DNA of 22,405 nt from Syntrophomonas sp. UBA4911 (GTDB taxonomy: Bacteria; Bacillota; Syntrophomonadia; Syntrophomonadales; Syntrophomonadaceae). The notes below the pieces were generated by a model. The model did no database searches. It was not told where the DNA came from and was given only the letters and a program-made list of their open reading frames with translations. This document shows positions 7,255-15,339 of this stretch, in pieces. Where the stretch lies: NCBI GenBank assembly GCA_002398105.1, contig DHCD01000106.1, forward strand, positions 1 through 22,405, written 5' to 3'. How positions within the stretch are numbered: the first letter of the stretch is position 1; every line of letters starts with the position of its first letter. The position numbers and the translations under genes are program-made.

Positions 7255-9412
7255 GTTTTTCTCTCCTTTTTTCAAACTCACGGACTATTATTTCAGGATA
7301 TTCTATCCTTTTATGGTATAGCCCTTCAAGACTTTTACAGAATGATGCAGCAATAACATCTAAATCCTTAAAGGTCAAATCGCAAGCTTCCAGCTGCCCG
7401 TCATTAAGCTTATCCTGAATAATCCTGCGCACCATATTTTTTATTTTGTCCGGAGTGGGATCCTGCAATGACTTTACTCCAGCCTCGACCGAGTCAGCCA
7501 GCATAACCAGCGCTACTTCTTTGCTCTGAGGTTTCGGCCCTTCATAACGGAAGCTTTCTTCACTAAGGGTTCCTTCCCGGTCCTCTTCCAAGGCCCGGCT
7601 GTAAAAATATTTGGCCAGGCTGGTACCATGGTGCTGCTCAATAAAATTGATTATATCCTGGGGCAGGTGAGCTTCCCGGGCCAACTCCACCCCTTCCCGG
7701 ACATGGGAAGTTATTATTAAAGCACTCAGGGCCGGGGCAATCTTTTCGTGGGGGTTGTCAAATCCCCGCTGGTTTTCCACAAAATAATCCGGCCGCTTAA
7801 TCTTGCCTATATCGTGATAATAGGCTCCTACCCTTACCAGCAAAGGATTGGCTCCTATGAATTCCGCCGAGGCTTCCGCCAGATTACCTACCATCAAGCT
7901 GTGATGATAAGTACCCGGAGCTTCCATAAGCAATCTTTTTAATAAATCATTATTAGGATTGGATAATTCCAGCAGCTTGATCATGCTGGTGATAGAAAAC
8001 GCCGATTCCAGATAAGGAAGCGCTCCGATCATCAAAACAGCGGAAAGAATACCGTTTACCGCACCAATGATACTGCCGATCAAGATCAAGTTAAGGGTAA
8101 CATTGCCTCCTATCAGGGATAAAGTAAGAATACTGATTATATTGGCCAAGGCGATATAGAAACCCGACCGGGCCAGATCAGAGGTCTGGTTCAGACGGTA
8201 AACCTGGAATATTCCCACCGTTCCGCCAACAAAAGCGGTTATAGCATAGAACAGCTGGTTGCCCTCGGTTAAAAGCCCGACATAAATGGCCATAATCATG
8301 GTCATAAAATAAGCCAGGCGATTGTCCAACAGGATGGCAATCAGCATGGAGCCGGCACTTACCGGCGCCAGATAGCCGATCAAAACATTTATTTCCGGCA
8401 TATCGCCAATTTTTATTACGGTCAGGAAGCGGGTAAATGACAGTATGAGGATAAAAATAAGGCCGATTAAAAGCATTAGCATATGGTTGGCAAATATTTT
8501 TTTGTAATAACGGCGCACGAACTCTATAGTCAACCAGAAGGTAAATAATACAAATATAGCCGAACCTATCAGGGTCAAGGGGTAACTTTTGCTTCTCTGG
8601 ATGCCCAACTGTTCCAGGATGGAAATCTGTTCGGGGGTAACCCGTTCACCTTCGCGAACAATTTTTTCTCCCGCCTTCACCGTTTTTTGTACCGGTTTAA
8701 CCCCGTCCATTGCCTCTTTTATAGCCTTATCGGTAGCTTCCTTATTAAAAACCAGGTTAGGTTTGATAGCGTTAACAACTGCTATTTTAATTATTTCCCG
8801 AGCTTGCAGGGAATACTCCAGCTGATCAATCTGTTTATCCGCCTGGTCAAAAACACTCTCCATAGTTTCTTCAGTAATAGGTTTCTGCATCAGGCCCTGG
8901 ACAATACTGATTGATGCCGCCTGCATCTGCTGCAGATCTTCGGGACTGGCATTGCTCAGGTAACCGGCCATCTGGTCGGCGCTATATCTGGTTTCAATAT
9001 TTCTTCCTTCTTTATTGGTACTCTCCAGCAACTCCCGGAGCTTGTCATTGTTCCCTTCACCCGCATCCCGGATAGTATCAACCAGACTGAAGAAGCTGTT
9101 TATTTCATTCTTGGTCGCGGTCAAAGCATAGGTGTCTTCCTGATACACCTTCTGCACCTTCTCGGCCGCCTGTCTTTTCAGTTCCTCGGTTTTCGCCTCG
9201 TCGATTATTACCGAAGTGGTGTTGGACTGAATATCGCGCCGGGCAACCTCATCCGGTTTCAAAGTTACCTGCTTGGGGTTAAAATTGCTGAATACGATCA
9301 AAATGGTTATAGAAAAGAAAATCAGAACCCCCAGCACCTTTTTGGTGTTGGATTGTCCCAGAAATGTAAATAATCTTTTGTTGATTATATCGGAGATACC
9401 AGGTATCCTCAT
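7217..9412 (-). CDS. yqfF: PgpH/YqfF-type 7TM-HD cyclic di-AMP phosphodiesterase
   Basis: Membrane enzyme of the 7TMR-HDED/HD family (Listeria PgpH, B. subtilis YqfF) that hydrolyses c-di-AMP. With the start chosen here it has 731 residues: one N-terminal membrane helix (about 26-44), a large extracytoplasmic helical domain (about 50-275), seven transmembrane helices (about 280-475), then a cytoplasmic HD domain. HD ligands are visible in TYHHSLMV, the HD pair in YYHDIGK (H533, D534), TSHVREG, EQHHG and LADSVEA. The ATG at 9412 has an AAGGGG site seven bases away; a TTG twelve codons earlier has no ribosome site and is less likely. It follows phoH by 67 bases and overlaps ybeY. Confidence 0.95.
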   Translation of the reverse strand: MRIPGISDIINKRLFTFLGQSNTKKVLGVLIFFSITILIVFSNFNPKQVTLKPDEVARRDIQSNTTSVIIDEAKTEELKRQAAEKVQKVYQEDTYALTATKNEINSFFSLVDTIRDAGEGNNDKLRELLESTNKEGRNIETRYSADQMAGYLSNASPEDLQQMQAASISIVQGLMQKPITEETMESVFDQADKQIDQLEYSLQAREIIKIAVVNAIKPNLVFNKEATDKAIKEAMDGVKPVQKTVKAGEKIVREGERVTPEQISILEQLGIQRSKSYPLTLIGSAIFVLFTFWLTIEFVRRYYKKIFANHMLMLLIGLIFILILSFTRFLTVIKIGDMPEINVLIGYLAPVSAGSMLIAILLDNRLAYFMTMIMAIYVGLLTEGNQLFYAITAFVGGTVGIFQVYRLNQTSDLARSGFYIALANIISILTLSLIGGNVTLNLILIGSIIGAVNGILSAVLMIGALPYLESAFSITSMIKLLELSNPNNDLLKRLLMEAPGTYHHSLMVGNLAEASAEFIGANPLLVRVGAYYHDIGKIKRPDYFVENQRGFDNPHEKIAPALSALIITSHVREGVELAREAHLPQDIINFIEQHHGTSLAKYFYSRALEEDREGTLSEESFRYEGPKPQSKEVALVMLADSVEAGVKSLQDPTPDKIKNMVRRIIQDKLNDGQLEACDLTFKDLDVIAASFCKSLEGLYHKRIEYPEIIVREFEKRREKHGDHDNKPAEQD

Positions 9413-9479
9413 GAATAATCCCCTTAAATAATCTAATCGAATTGCCAATCAATGAAAGGTGTTCAGGCGCCGGTTTATA

Positions 9480-10454
9480 TTATGGATGGTGCTCAACTGC
9501 CACTTCATAGGCTTCATAAGCATTAATTATTTTCTGTACCAACGGATGGCGAATAACGTCTTCCTTGCTCAGATACTCGAATGATACACCTTTTACCTTG
9601 CCCAGTATCTTTTGTATTTCAATCAGGCCTGAATACTCTTCTTTCGGCAAGTCCACCTGAGTTATGTCACCGGTAATAACCGCTTGGGAGCCAAACCCCA
9701 ACCGGGTCAAAAACATCTTCATCTGCTGAGGAGTTGTATTCTGAGCTTCATCCAGAATAATAAAGGCATTGTTAAGAGTACGTCCCCGCATATAAGCCAG
9801 GGGAGCAATTTCAATAATGTTTTTTTCCAGATAGCGCTGGGTAACATCCACCCCTAGTATATCAAACAACCCGTCATACAGAGGTCTGAGATAGGGATTA
9901 ACCTTCTCAATAAAATCCCCCGGCAAGAAACCCAATTTTTCCCCCGCTTCCACCGCTGGGCGCACCAGTATGATGCGCTCGACATCTTTGTTTTTCAGAG
10001 CATTGACGGCCATTACTACAGCCAGATAGGTCTTTCCCGTACCTGCAGGGCCGATGCCAAATACCACATCATCCCTCAATATAGCCTGAACATAGCGTTT
10101 TTGGCCGATAGTCTTAGCTTTTATAGCCTTACCCCGGGCAGTAGTAATAATGGGGCCGGATACGATATCCCGGTGCCTGGTCTTATCACCCCGCTGCTGC
10201 AGGTTATGCATATAGTTGATATCGCTGATGTTCAATTGTTCTTCACTTTCAACAATATCTATCAGGCTGTGCACCAGGTCAAAGGAATTCTTTACATCTT
10301 CGGTATCGCCTTTGATATAGATATCTGCACCCCGGGCGGAAATATCCGCCGGGCATATGCTTCTCAGGTACTTGAAATTAGAGTCTCCACTGCCAAAAAA
10401 AATAGCTGCTTCTTTATTGTCCTTAAGAGATATTTTCGCTTCCTTTTCGGCCAA
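9480..10454 (-). CDS. phoH: PhoH family ATPase
   Basis: Cytoplasmic P-loop ATPase of the PhoH/PhoL family, linked with RNA metabolism and usually next to ybeY. 324 residues: an N-terminal KH-like segment (about 15-70), Walker A GPAGTGKT (135-142), Walker B FIILDEAQ (231-238), and the sensor-like ITGDITQVDLP shortly after. The start is TTG at 10454, six bases after GGGGGA; there is no suitable ATG nearby. A possible extended -10 promoter lies in the 68-base gap behind yqfD, so phoH and the genes after it may also be transcribed on their own. Confidence 0.95.
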   Translation of the reverse strand: MAEKEAKISLKDNKEAAIFFGSGDSNFKYLRSICPADISARGADIYIKGDTEDVKNSFDLVHSLIDIVESEEQLNISDINYMHNLQQRGDKTRHRDIVSGPIITTARGKAIKAKTIGQKRYVQAILRDDVVFGIGPAGTGKTYLAVVMAVNALKNKDVERIILVRPAVEAGEKLGFLPGDFIEKVNPYLRPLYDGLFDILGVDVTQRYLEKNIIEIAPLAYMRGRTLNNAFIILDEAQNTTPQQMKMFLTRLGFGSQAVITGDITQVDLPKEEYSGLIEIQKILGKVKGVSFEYLSKEDVIRHPLVQKIINAYEAYEVAVEHHP

Positions 10455-10502
10455 TAAAAATCCCCCTACTTCTTTTACTATTTATCGTGCTACATCTTAG
10501 TT

Positions 10503-10511
10503 ATTATATCA
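10503..10511 (-). promoter_or_regulatory. Possible extended -10 promoter for phoH
   Basis: On the minus strand TGATATAAT gives a perfect TATAAT preceded by TG one base away, the extended -10 form that tolerates a poor -35. It lies in the yqfD-phoH gap, about 50 bases before the phoH start. No good -35 is seen at 16-18 bases. This would let the housekeeping genes be transcribed apart from the sporulation genes yqfC-yqfD. Confidence 0.35.
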
Positions 10512-10522
10512 TACATGCATTA

Positions 10523-11758
10523 TCAATTACCATTTGGTGATACATTTATAGGCTGGGCCGCAGTTATCTCTTCAATGATCTCCACTGAAACCCGGGCTCT
10601 CAAAATCGGATCACTGGGACGGGACAAAATATCCACCCGGGACTCATTGATTTTTTTATCTTTCCCCATCTTATCCATCATGGTTTTCATAGCCCTCTCC
10701 TGGGCAATCTTAACCGCCTCTTTTTCGGAAAAATCCCGGGTCTCTTTGACCTGCTCCTCCAGCTTGAGCCGGTATAATCCGAAATCTCCTAAAGGACTTT
10801 TTATCATCTTCTTATCTGCGGTCTGTCGGTAGAAGGGATAGGATTTTTCCCTCTGTCCCTTTAGAAAAACAGTTCTCCAGGGTGTTTCTATATATATTTT
10901 GCTTAATCTGCGTCCGCTTAAAACCAGCTTCTCTTCATGCAGACGGCACTCGCCATAGCCTTCATACCATACCCGGGCTTTGACCTGCCCCCGAGCTTTT
11001 ACGGTGTAAGGTTTAAGTTCCTCTTCTTCCTCTTCTTGCTCGGGACTTGTTATTATATAGGGGCTCTTTTCGGGAAAGACAACACCTGATATCAGTATGT
11101 CCCCTTTTCTGACTACGTCCCCGGGTTTAACACTGGCCTGCCCGTCCAGGACCAGCACCTCCTCAATAATCCCATCCCGGGTAGCTACCAAATGGCAGGG
11201 TCCCGCAATATTGCTGCGGGGCAGGATTTTCTCCACCACTTCAATCCGGGCTTTGACTCCGCGAATATCAAGCCTGACGTAGCTGAGCTGGGACAGATCC
11301 CTGAGCATGGCCTCTTCTACCTCGGTACGACTGAAATTCCATTTGGCCGCCCCCTGATAGACCCCATGTTTAGCGGCCGTAAGCATAATTTTGCTGGTCT
11401 CCACCTTTTTATTCCCTTTTACTTCAATAAACCAGACAAAGGAGGACATGATATACAGGGCAAATATAAAGATCAGGGCTCCGGTAAAAAACCCCAGCCT
11501 TCTTTTGAAAATATGGCGGTAAAAAGGCAGGCCTTGTTTGCCGGTTATATCCATATCATAGCCATTATCTTCACTGAGGGCTTTGAGAGCATTAAAGCCG
11601 CTGGTGCGCACCTTAAAGTTCATATTGTCGCCGTTTCTCTTAATATCCCATATGTAAATACCGCGACTGGCTGCCATATTAATAATCTTTTCCTGATTCT
11701 TGCCTTTGAGGGCAACCTTTATGGTCCCCCCCACCTGGTCAAATAATTTATTAGCCAT
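10523..11758 (-). CDS. yqfD: Sporulation protein YqfD
   Basis: Membrane-anchored protein of the YqfD family; in B. subtilis yqfD is under sigma-E control and is needed for efficient sporulation. 411 residues: a cytoplasmic N-terminal domain (1-90), a transmembrane segment at about 92-112 (FFTGALIFIFALYIMSSFVW), then a large extracytoplasmic region with repeated beta-like segments and an acidic EEEEEEL stretch (about 240-246). The ATG follows AGGAGGAATAAG. It starts 13 bases after the yqfC stop, and the yqfC-yqfD pair is conserved in spore formers. Confidence 0.94.
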   Translation of the reverse strand: MANKLFDQVGGTIKVALKGKNQEKIINMAASRGIYIWDIKRNGDNMNFKVRTSGFNALKALSEDNGYDMDITGKQGLPFYRHIFKRRLGFFTGALIFIFALYIMSSFVWFIEVKGNKKVETSKIMLTAAKHGVYQGAAKWNFSRTEVEEAMLRDLSQLSYVRLDIRGVKARIEVVEKILPRSNIAGPCHLVATRDGIIEEVLVLDGQASVKPGDVVRKGDILISGVVFPEKSPYIITSPEQEEEEEELKPYTVKARGQVKARVWYEGYGECRLHEEKLVLSGRRLSKIYIETPWRTVFLKGQREKSYPFYRQTADKKMIKSPLGDFGLYRLKLEEQVKETRDFSEKEAVKIAQERAMKTMMDKMGKDKKINESRVDILSRPSDPILRARVSVEIIEEITAAQPINVSPNGN

Positions 11759-11771
11759 CTTATTCCTCCTG

Positions 11772-12050
11772 TTAGTCTAAGTACTTGATGGCCCGTACTT
11801 CGCCGCTTATCTTCATTTCATCAGCCATCAGAGCCCTTATTTCCAGTCCGCTGCCTTCGATCTCCAAAAAGCCCCGGCTCAAATTTATCCGCAGGCGGTC
11901 AAGACTGTATTCAATAATCCCCCGGTGGTTTTCAATATAGAGCTCATTTCTCCCCACTATGGTAACTTTAGGCAAATCCAGCACCAGGTCTTTGGGTATA
12001 TCCAGAAACTCGGCCATAGCCTGCCGGATAACATCCTTGCGTTTCTCCAT
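11772..12050 (-). CDS. yqfC: Sporulation protein YqfC
   Basis: Small conserved spore-former protein (sigma-E regulon in B. subtilis), encoded next to yqfD. I start it at the ATG at 12050, giving 92 residues, the usual family length; GGAGGTG lies six bases upstream. The reading frame stays open a further 65 codons to 12245, but that extension lacks a convincing ribosome site and is longer than the family, so I treat it as leader DNA. The core LVLDLPKVTIVGRNELYIENH is family-typical. A TTGACT/TCTTAA pair with 17-base spacing lies upstream (about 12070-12100) but is weak. Confidence 0.9.
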   Translation of the reverse strand: MEKRKDVIRQAMAEFLDIPKDLVLDLPKVTIVGRNELYIENHRGIIEYSLDRLRINLSRGFLEIEGSGLEIRALMADEMKISGEVRAIKYLD

Positions 12051-12308
12051 CCCAGGCACCTCCATTTCTTTAAGACCACATTCAGCACCTCTAGTCAAAT
12101 ATATGTCAGTAAAATGCGCTGCATTCAAAAATAAGCCCCCTTCCCGGTACTGGGGAAAGAAGCTTACTGTATTATCATCGCGCCGAAGCTTTAGGAAAAC
12201 CAGGCTGTTTCTCAGGGATTTGGTACCGGCTTGATATCCTTTCATAATTTCGCCTGCTATTATCCCGGAACAGCTATGGCTCCTGAGCCCATAAAGGTCA
12301 TATTGTCG

Positions 12309-12354
12309 AAAAATAAAAAAGGAATAGAGCGTAATTAAAATATTGCACTATTCC
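12309..12354 (-). terminator. Intrinsic terminator between the small membrane-protein gene and yqfC
   Basis: Minus-strand hairpin with the stem GGAATAG / CTATTCC (12348-12354 and 12321-12327), partly extended inside the loop, followed by a TTTTTTATTTTT tract (12309-12320). The strand and the U-run show it ends transcripts coming from rpsU and the small ORF, so the yqfC operon needs its own promoter within 12051-12308. Confidence 0.8.
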
Positions 12355-12411
12355 TCATCTTTTCTGAATTTTTACTCATGTTTTTAGGACTGAGCCCTGA
12401 AACAATATCCA

Positions 12412-12528
12412 TTAGTAAAACGATACGGCTACGATACTGACCAGGAATGATAATATGACTACACTCACTATGATCCACACAAAAGTCTTCTGTTTTTTAT
12501 TCTGCATGCCTTTATTCATAAAACTCAA
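12412..12528 (-). CDS. Small single-helix membrane protein between rpsU and yqfC
   Basis: A 38-codon frame: a basic head (NKGMQNKKQKTF) and then one hydrophobic helix of about 20 residues (VWIIVSVVILSFLVSIVAVS), ending FY and stop. I choose the TTG at 12528 because a strong GGGGGTGA site lies six bases upstream; an ATG three codons later (12519) is 15 bases away. The same GGGGGTGAC ribosome site occurs before the HIT gene. The architecture recalls the tiny KKK-TM proteins of Firmicutes such as DUF4044, but sequence similarity is too slight to assign. It ends about 60 bases before a good intrinsic terminator. Confidence 0.6.
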   Translation of the reverse strand: MSFMNKGMQNKKQKTFVWIIVSVVILSFLVSIVAVSFY

Positions 12529-12614
12529 TGCCAGTCACCCCCTGTAAAAGCGGATAATCTTTAACTGATAGGTTGGAACAGCATCCCGCTCAAAGAATAA
12601 GTTAATAGTTCAAA

Positions 12615-12642
12615 GCCCGGCAAAGTAACTCCCTTGCCGGGC
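12615..12642. terminator. GC-rich hairpin downstream of rpsU
   Basis: A perfect nine-base-pair stem, GCCCGGCAA / TTGCCGGGC, with a ten-base loop. Plus-strand flank is CTGTTTTT; minus-strand flank is TTTGAACTATT, so it could act in either direction. No plus-strand gene leads into it, so the likely role is partial termination or 3'-end protection of the rpsU transcript before the small ORF. The rest of the 265-base rpsU-small ORF gap (12529-12793) shows no gene. Confidence 0.5.
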
Positions 12643-12793
12643 CTGTTTTTCGGTCTAAGTAATGCCGGTTTACAATTTTTATTACTCTACCATGTCCTGC
12701 GGACCGGTCGTTCCACCCTTTTAATTACATCCCCTACCATTGCTCTTAACGTTTTCACTCAGCTCGGGAAGGTAACTCTGAAACATTAAACCC

Positions 12794-12970
12794 CTAAAAT
12801 TTCTTTTTCTTACGGGCAGCTTCAGATTTCTTTTTTCTCTTTATGCTCGGTTTTTCATAATGATCGTGTTTTCTTATATCCTGCATAACCCCTGATTTTT
12901 GGCAGGAACGTTTAAATCTTTTAAGAGCACTATCAAGGGATTCGTTCTTTCCTACTTTTACTTCGCTCAT
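12794..12970 (-). CDS. rpsU: 30S ribosomal protein S21
   Basis: Small basic protein of the 30S subunit platform. 58 residues: MSEVKVGKNESLDSALKRFK at the start, a central RSCQKSG, then a lysine/arginine-rich tail with KRKKKSEAARKKKKF. Length and sequence are those of Firmicute bS21. The ATG follows GGGAGG nine bases upstream. The gap to the HIT gene has a CTGAAAT/ATTTCAG inverted repeat (12997-13003 and 13036-13042) that could fold in the leader. In many Firmicutes yqeY follows rpsU; here it is absent and the small membrane ORF takes its place. Confidence 0.97.
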   Translation of the reverse strand: MSEVKVGKNESLDSALKRFKRSCQKSGVMQDIRKHDHYEKPSIKRKKKSEAARKKKKF

Positions 12971-13048
12971 TGTTTCCCTCCCCTCATCCGACTAGGCTGA
13001 AATAAAATACCCATACATTTTACTATTATATAGCCATTTCAGTCAAGT

Positions 13049-13393
13049 TTAGCCCGGCGGCCAGAGCATTTCTCTGCCACCCAGCAGATGATAATGCAGG
13101 TGCATGACCTCCTGTCCGCCCAGAACGCCACAGTTTAATACCAAGCGGTATCCATCCGCAGCAATATTCTGTTCCCTGGCTATCTGCCTGGTTACCAACT
13201 GAATATGACCCAAGAGCAATTCATCAGCAGCACTAATATCGTTAAGGGAAGCAATGTGATTTCGGGGTATTAAAAGAATGTGCACCGGAGCCGAGGGATT
13301 GATGTCCTTGACAGCAATAACCAGTTCATCTTCGTATACTACCTGGGATGGTATATCTTTGGCTGCAATTTTACAAAATAAGCAATCCGACAC
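13049..13393 (-). CDS. hinT: HIT family (HinT-like) nucleotide hydrolase
   Basis: Histidine-triad protein, probably a purine nucleoside phosphoramidase. 114 residues: zinc-type cysteines C4 and C7 (DCLFCKI), the nucleotide-binding LIPRNHIAS region (41-49), and the triad HLHYHLL with H98, H100 and H102 near the C-terminus. The start is GTG, about nine bases after GGAGGGGGTGA. Neighbouring rpsU is the common clostridial arrangement. The true physiological substrate is uncertain for the family. Confidence 0.95.
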   Translation of the reverse strand: MSDCLFCKIAAKDIPSQVVYEDELVIAVKDINPSAPVHILLIPRNHIASLNDISAADELLLGHIQLVTRQIAREQNIAADGYRLVLNCGVLGGQEVMHLHYHLLGGREMLWPPG

Positions 13394-13477
13394 GCTAATT
13401 AGTCACCCCCTCCGGTATAATCTCCAATTGCAAGGATAGCATCAATAAATATTTATTTTCATTTTATCAAATAATAC

Positions 13478-13525
13478 GGGCAAAACCAAATTCTTTTGCC
13501 GGAAGTTTCTGAGTTTGCTTTGCCC
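13478..13525. repeat. Two mutually exclusive hairpins in the HIT-OYE intergenic region
   Basis: GGCAAAA (13479-13485) can pair with TTTTGCC (13494-13500), or GGGCAAA (13478-13484) can pair with TTTGCCC (13519-13525). The same left arm serves both, an attenuator-like layout. The 227-base gap separates divergent genes, so the fold could be in either transcript's leader. No tract of U follows either hairpin. Apart from this and the OYE ribosome site I see no other element in the gap. Confidence 0.3.
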
Positions 13526-13620
13526 GGAGACATTCACATCATTTATGAGGCATGCTGATCGAATATGCGGCGCCAATTTGATATGATAGAAGCAATTAAT
13601 TTTAAGGAGAGATTTCGATA

Positions 13621-14616
13621 ATGGCACATTTAATTACACCACTCGCAATCAGGGATTTGACTCTGAAAAACCGATTGGTTATGCCGCCAATGGCCACTTC
13701 AAAATCCGCCCCGAACGGCAAAATCAGCCAGGAAATCCTGGACTATTATGATGAGAAATCACAGGGCGGCTACATAGGCTTGGTTATTATTGAGCACAGT
13801 TTTATTGCCCAGTCCGGAAAAGCCAGCATAAATCAGCTCTCCGTATCCGATGATATCTTGATCGAAAAGCTGAACGAACTGGCCCGGATTATTCATCGCA
13901 ACGGCTCCAAGACGATAATGCAGATCAATCATGCCGGAAGTGCCGGCAGTTATAATATTACCGGTTATAAACCAATAGGTCCATCGGCAGTAGCTAATCC
14001 AAGGATGGGCGGCATTCCCAAAGAACTTAGCCGTGAGGAAATCACCGAATTGATAGGGCAATTCGCCGCTGCCGCCTTGCGTGTTAAAAAGGCTGGTTTT
14101 GACGGAGTAGAGATTCATTCCGCCCACGGCTACCTTTTGAACCAGTTTTTCTCGCCCCTCACCAACAAGAGAACCGATGAGTACGGCGGAGATGTGCCGG
14201 GAAGGATCAGGTTACATCTCGAAGTCATAAAAGCGGTGCGCAATGCGGTTGGTGACAGTTTTCCCATCTTTCTTCGTCTGGGAGCTTCCGATTACCGGGA
14301 AGGGGGAACCACTATAGAGCACAGTAAAATCGCAGCCCGGGAATTTGAACGAGCCGGAGTGGATGTGCTGGACGTTTCCGGAGGCTTCTGCGGATACGTT
14401 GTCCCCGACCTGACTGGTCAGGGCTACTTTTCCCCTCTTGCCGCCGCCTTAAAAGAAGTGATCTCCATCCCGGTGGTATTAACCGGCGGAATAATTGATG
14501 TCCAAGCCGCAGAACAGCTGCTCGCCGAAGGCAAAGCTGATCTTATCGGGGTAGGCAGGGCCATATACAAAGATTCCGGGTGGGCTAAAAGAGCTATCGA
14601 GAGTCTGTTAATATGA
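13621..14616 (+). CDS. Old Yellow Enzyme family NAD(P)H:flavin oxidoreductase
   Basis: FMN-dependent TIM-barrel oxidoreductase that reduces activated C=C bonds; the physiological substrate is unknown. 331 residues, so only the barrel is present, without the C-terminal Fe-S/FAD domains of dienoyl-CoA reductase. Family motifs: MPPMAT near residue 21, QINHAGSAG (about 101-109), GVEIHSAHGYLLNQFFSPLTNKR with the substrate-binding histidines, DEYGG, and the phosphate-binding LTGGI and GVGRAIYKD near the end. The ATG follows AAGGAGAG. It is the only intact copy: fragments of related copies follow downstream at 14607-14716, 15340-15481, 17059-17178 and 17320-17396. Confidence 0.93.
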   Translation: MAHLITPLAIRDLTLKNRLVMPPMATSKSAPNGKISQEILDYYDEKSQGGYIGLVIIEHSFIAQSGKASINQLSVSDDILIEKLNELARIIHRNGSKTIMQINHAGSAGSYNITGYKPIGPSAVANPRMGGIPKELSREEITELIGQFAAAALRVKKAGFDGVEIHSAHGYLLNQFFSPLTNKRTDEYGGDVPGRIRLHLEVIKAVRNAVGDSFPIFLRLGASDYREGGTTIEHSKIAAREFERAGVDVLDVSGGFCGYVVPDLTGQGYFSPLAAALKEVISIPVVLTGGIIDVQAAEQLLAEGKADLIGVGRAIYKDSGWAKRAIESLLI

Positions 14617-14716
14617 TGGTAAACCAGCAGGAGGAATTATGATTTAAGATCGGCTGGGCTATTATTGATGAAAAATCACATGATGTTCGAGTAGACTGAT
14701 CAGCCCTGACCCCCGA
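14607..14716 (+). pseudogene. Decayed 5' fragment of a second OYE gene
   Basis: Bases 14664-14680 and their flank (GGCTATTATTGATGAAAAATC) match the 5' part of the intact OYE gene at 13739-13763 (GGACTATTATGATGAGAAATC), apart from two substitutions and one inserted T that breaks the frame. The segment also matches 17059-17178 over its full length, including the shared GTTAATATGAT at the left end and CAGCCCTG at the right. A ribosome site (AGGAGGAATT) and an ATG precede it, but the frame stops after two codons. It appears to be the relic start of a tandem OYE copy. Confidence 0.65.
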
Positions 14717-14731
14717 ATCGGAGGTGGTATG

Positions 14732-14746
14732 CACGACTTTGTCGTG
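14732..14746. repeat. Short perfect hairpin CACGAC-TTT-GTCGTG
   Basis: A six-base-pair perfect stem with a three-base loop lies between the OYE relic and the end of the thioesterase gene. No U-tract follows on either strand, so it is not a standard intrinsic terminator. It may still mark the shared 3' end of the converging OYE and thioesterase transcripts. Confidence 0.35.
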
Positions 14747-14770
14747 AATAGCACCTTGGGCCCGGGGATG

Positions 14771-15268
14771 CTATTTTAAAGGAGCAATTCTTGATGATTC
14801 CCGCTTCTGTTGTTTCATCTGGGCAATCCGCCGCTTGGCTTCGTCGAAAATTATTTGCTGTTGCTCATTCTCAATCTGTAGAGGCGGAACCTCACTGGGA
14901 TGGCCATTCCTATCCAGAGAAACCATTACAAAATAACCTTCGGAAACGCATCTGATGATGCCTTTTCCAAGGTCTTCCGCCTTAACATCAACAAATATTT
15001 CCATGGAGGTTCTTCCGGTATAAATAAGTTGTGCATTACATATAACCAGGTCACCCACAAAAACTGGCTCTATGAATGAAAGCTGGGTTACGCTGGCTGT
15101 AACAACATTAGTCAGACAATGACGGGCTGCCACCGCACCGGCCGCAGAGTCCATGATTTTCATTACTTCTCCACCGTGCATATTTCCGGCTAAATTAGCA
15201 TTATAAGGCAGAACGATTTGGCTCATAGTTATTGCGGTAGAAGAGCTTGTTTTGGCGCTCATTTGCAT
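14771..15268 (-). CDS. Acyl-CoA thioesterase, hot-dog fold (YkhA/BACH type)
   Basis: Hydrolyses acyl-CoA to free acid and CoA. 165 residues: a single hot-dog domain with NMHGGEVMKIMDSAAGAVAA (about 28-47), in which the catalytic Asp sits, then SVTQLSFIEPVFVGDLV and TSMEIFVDVKAED. The C-terminal tail is charged and helical. I start at the ATG at 15268, with GGAG eight bases upstream; the ATG three codons earlier touches the ribosome site. A TTGATG/TATACT promoter precedes it. It sits on the minus strand between the 5' and 3' relics of an OYE pseudogene. Confidence 0.9.
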   Translation of the reverse strand: MQMSAKTSSSTAITMSQIVLPYNANLAGNMHGGEVMKIMDSAAGAVAARHCLTNVVTASVTQLSFIEPVFVGDLVICNAQLIYTGRTSMEIFVDVKAEDLGKGIIRCVSEGYFVMVSLDRNGHPSEVPPLQIENEQQQIIFDEAKRRIAQMKQQKRESSRIAPLK

Positions 15269-15297
15269 ATTAATCATCTCCTTTTTTCCCTAATCAT

Positions 15298-15325
15298 AGT
15301 ATATTCAACCGTTTTAGTCCATCAA
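15298..15325 (-). promoter_or_regulatory. Sigma-A-type promoter of the thioesterase gene
   Basis: On the minus strand TTGATG (15320-15325) and TATACT (15298-15303) are separated by 16 bases. Both match the consensus at 5 of 6 or near, and the -10 is about 30 bases from the start codon. No operator-like symmetry is obvious. Confidence 0.55.
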
Positions 15326-15339
15326 ATTAATGCGCCCCC

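Noticed and set aside
12051..12245. 65-codon in-frame extension upstream of yqfC
   Set aside because: It would make the protein far longer than the YqfC family and has no good ribosome site, while the internal ATG has an excellent one.
12700..12725. T-box-like sequence AGGGTGGAAC on the minus strand between rpsU and the small ORF
   Set aside because: The following bases do not complete the T-box core (ACCGCG), no specifier stem is visible and no aminoacyl-tRNA synthetase or amino-acid gene follows.
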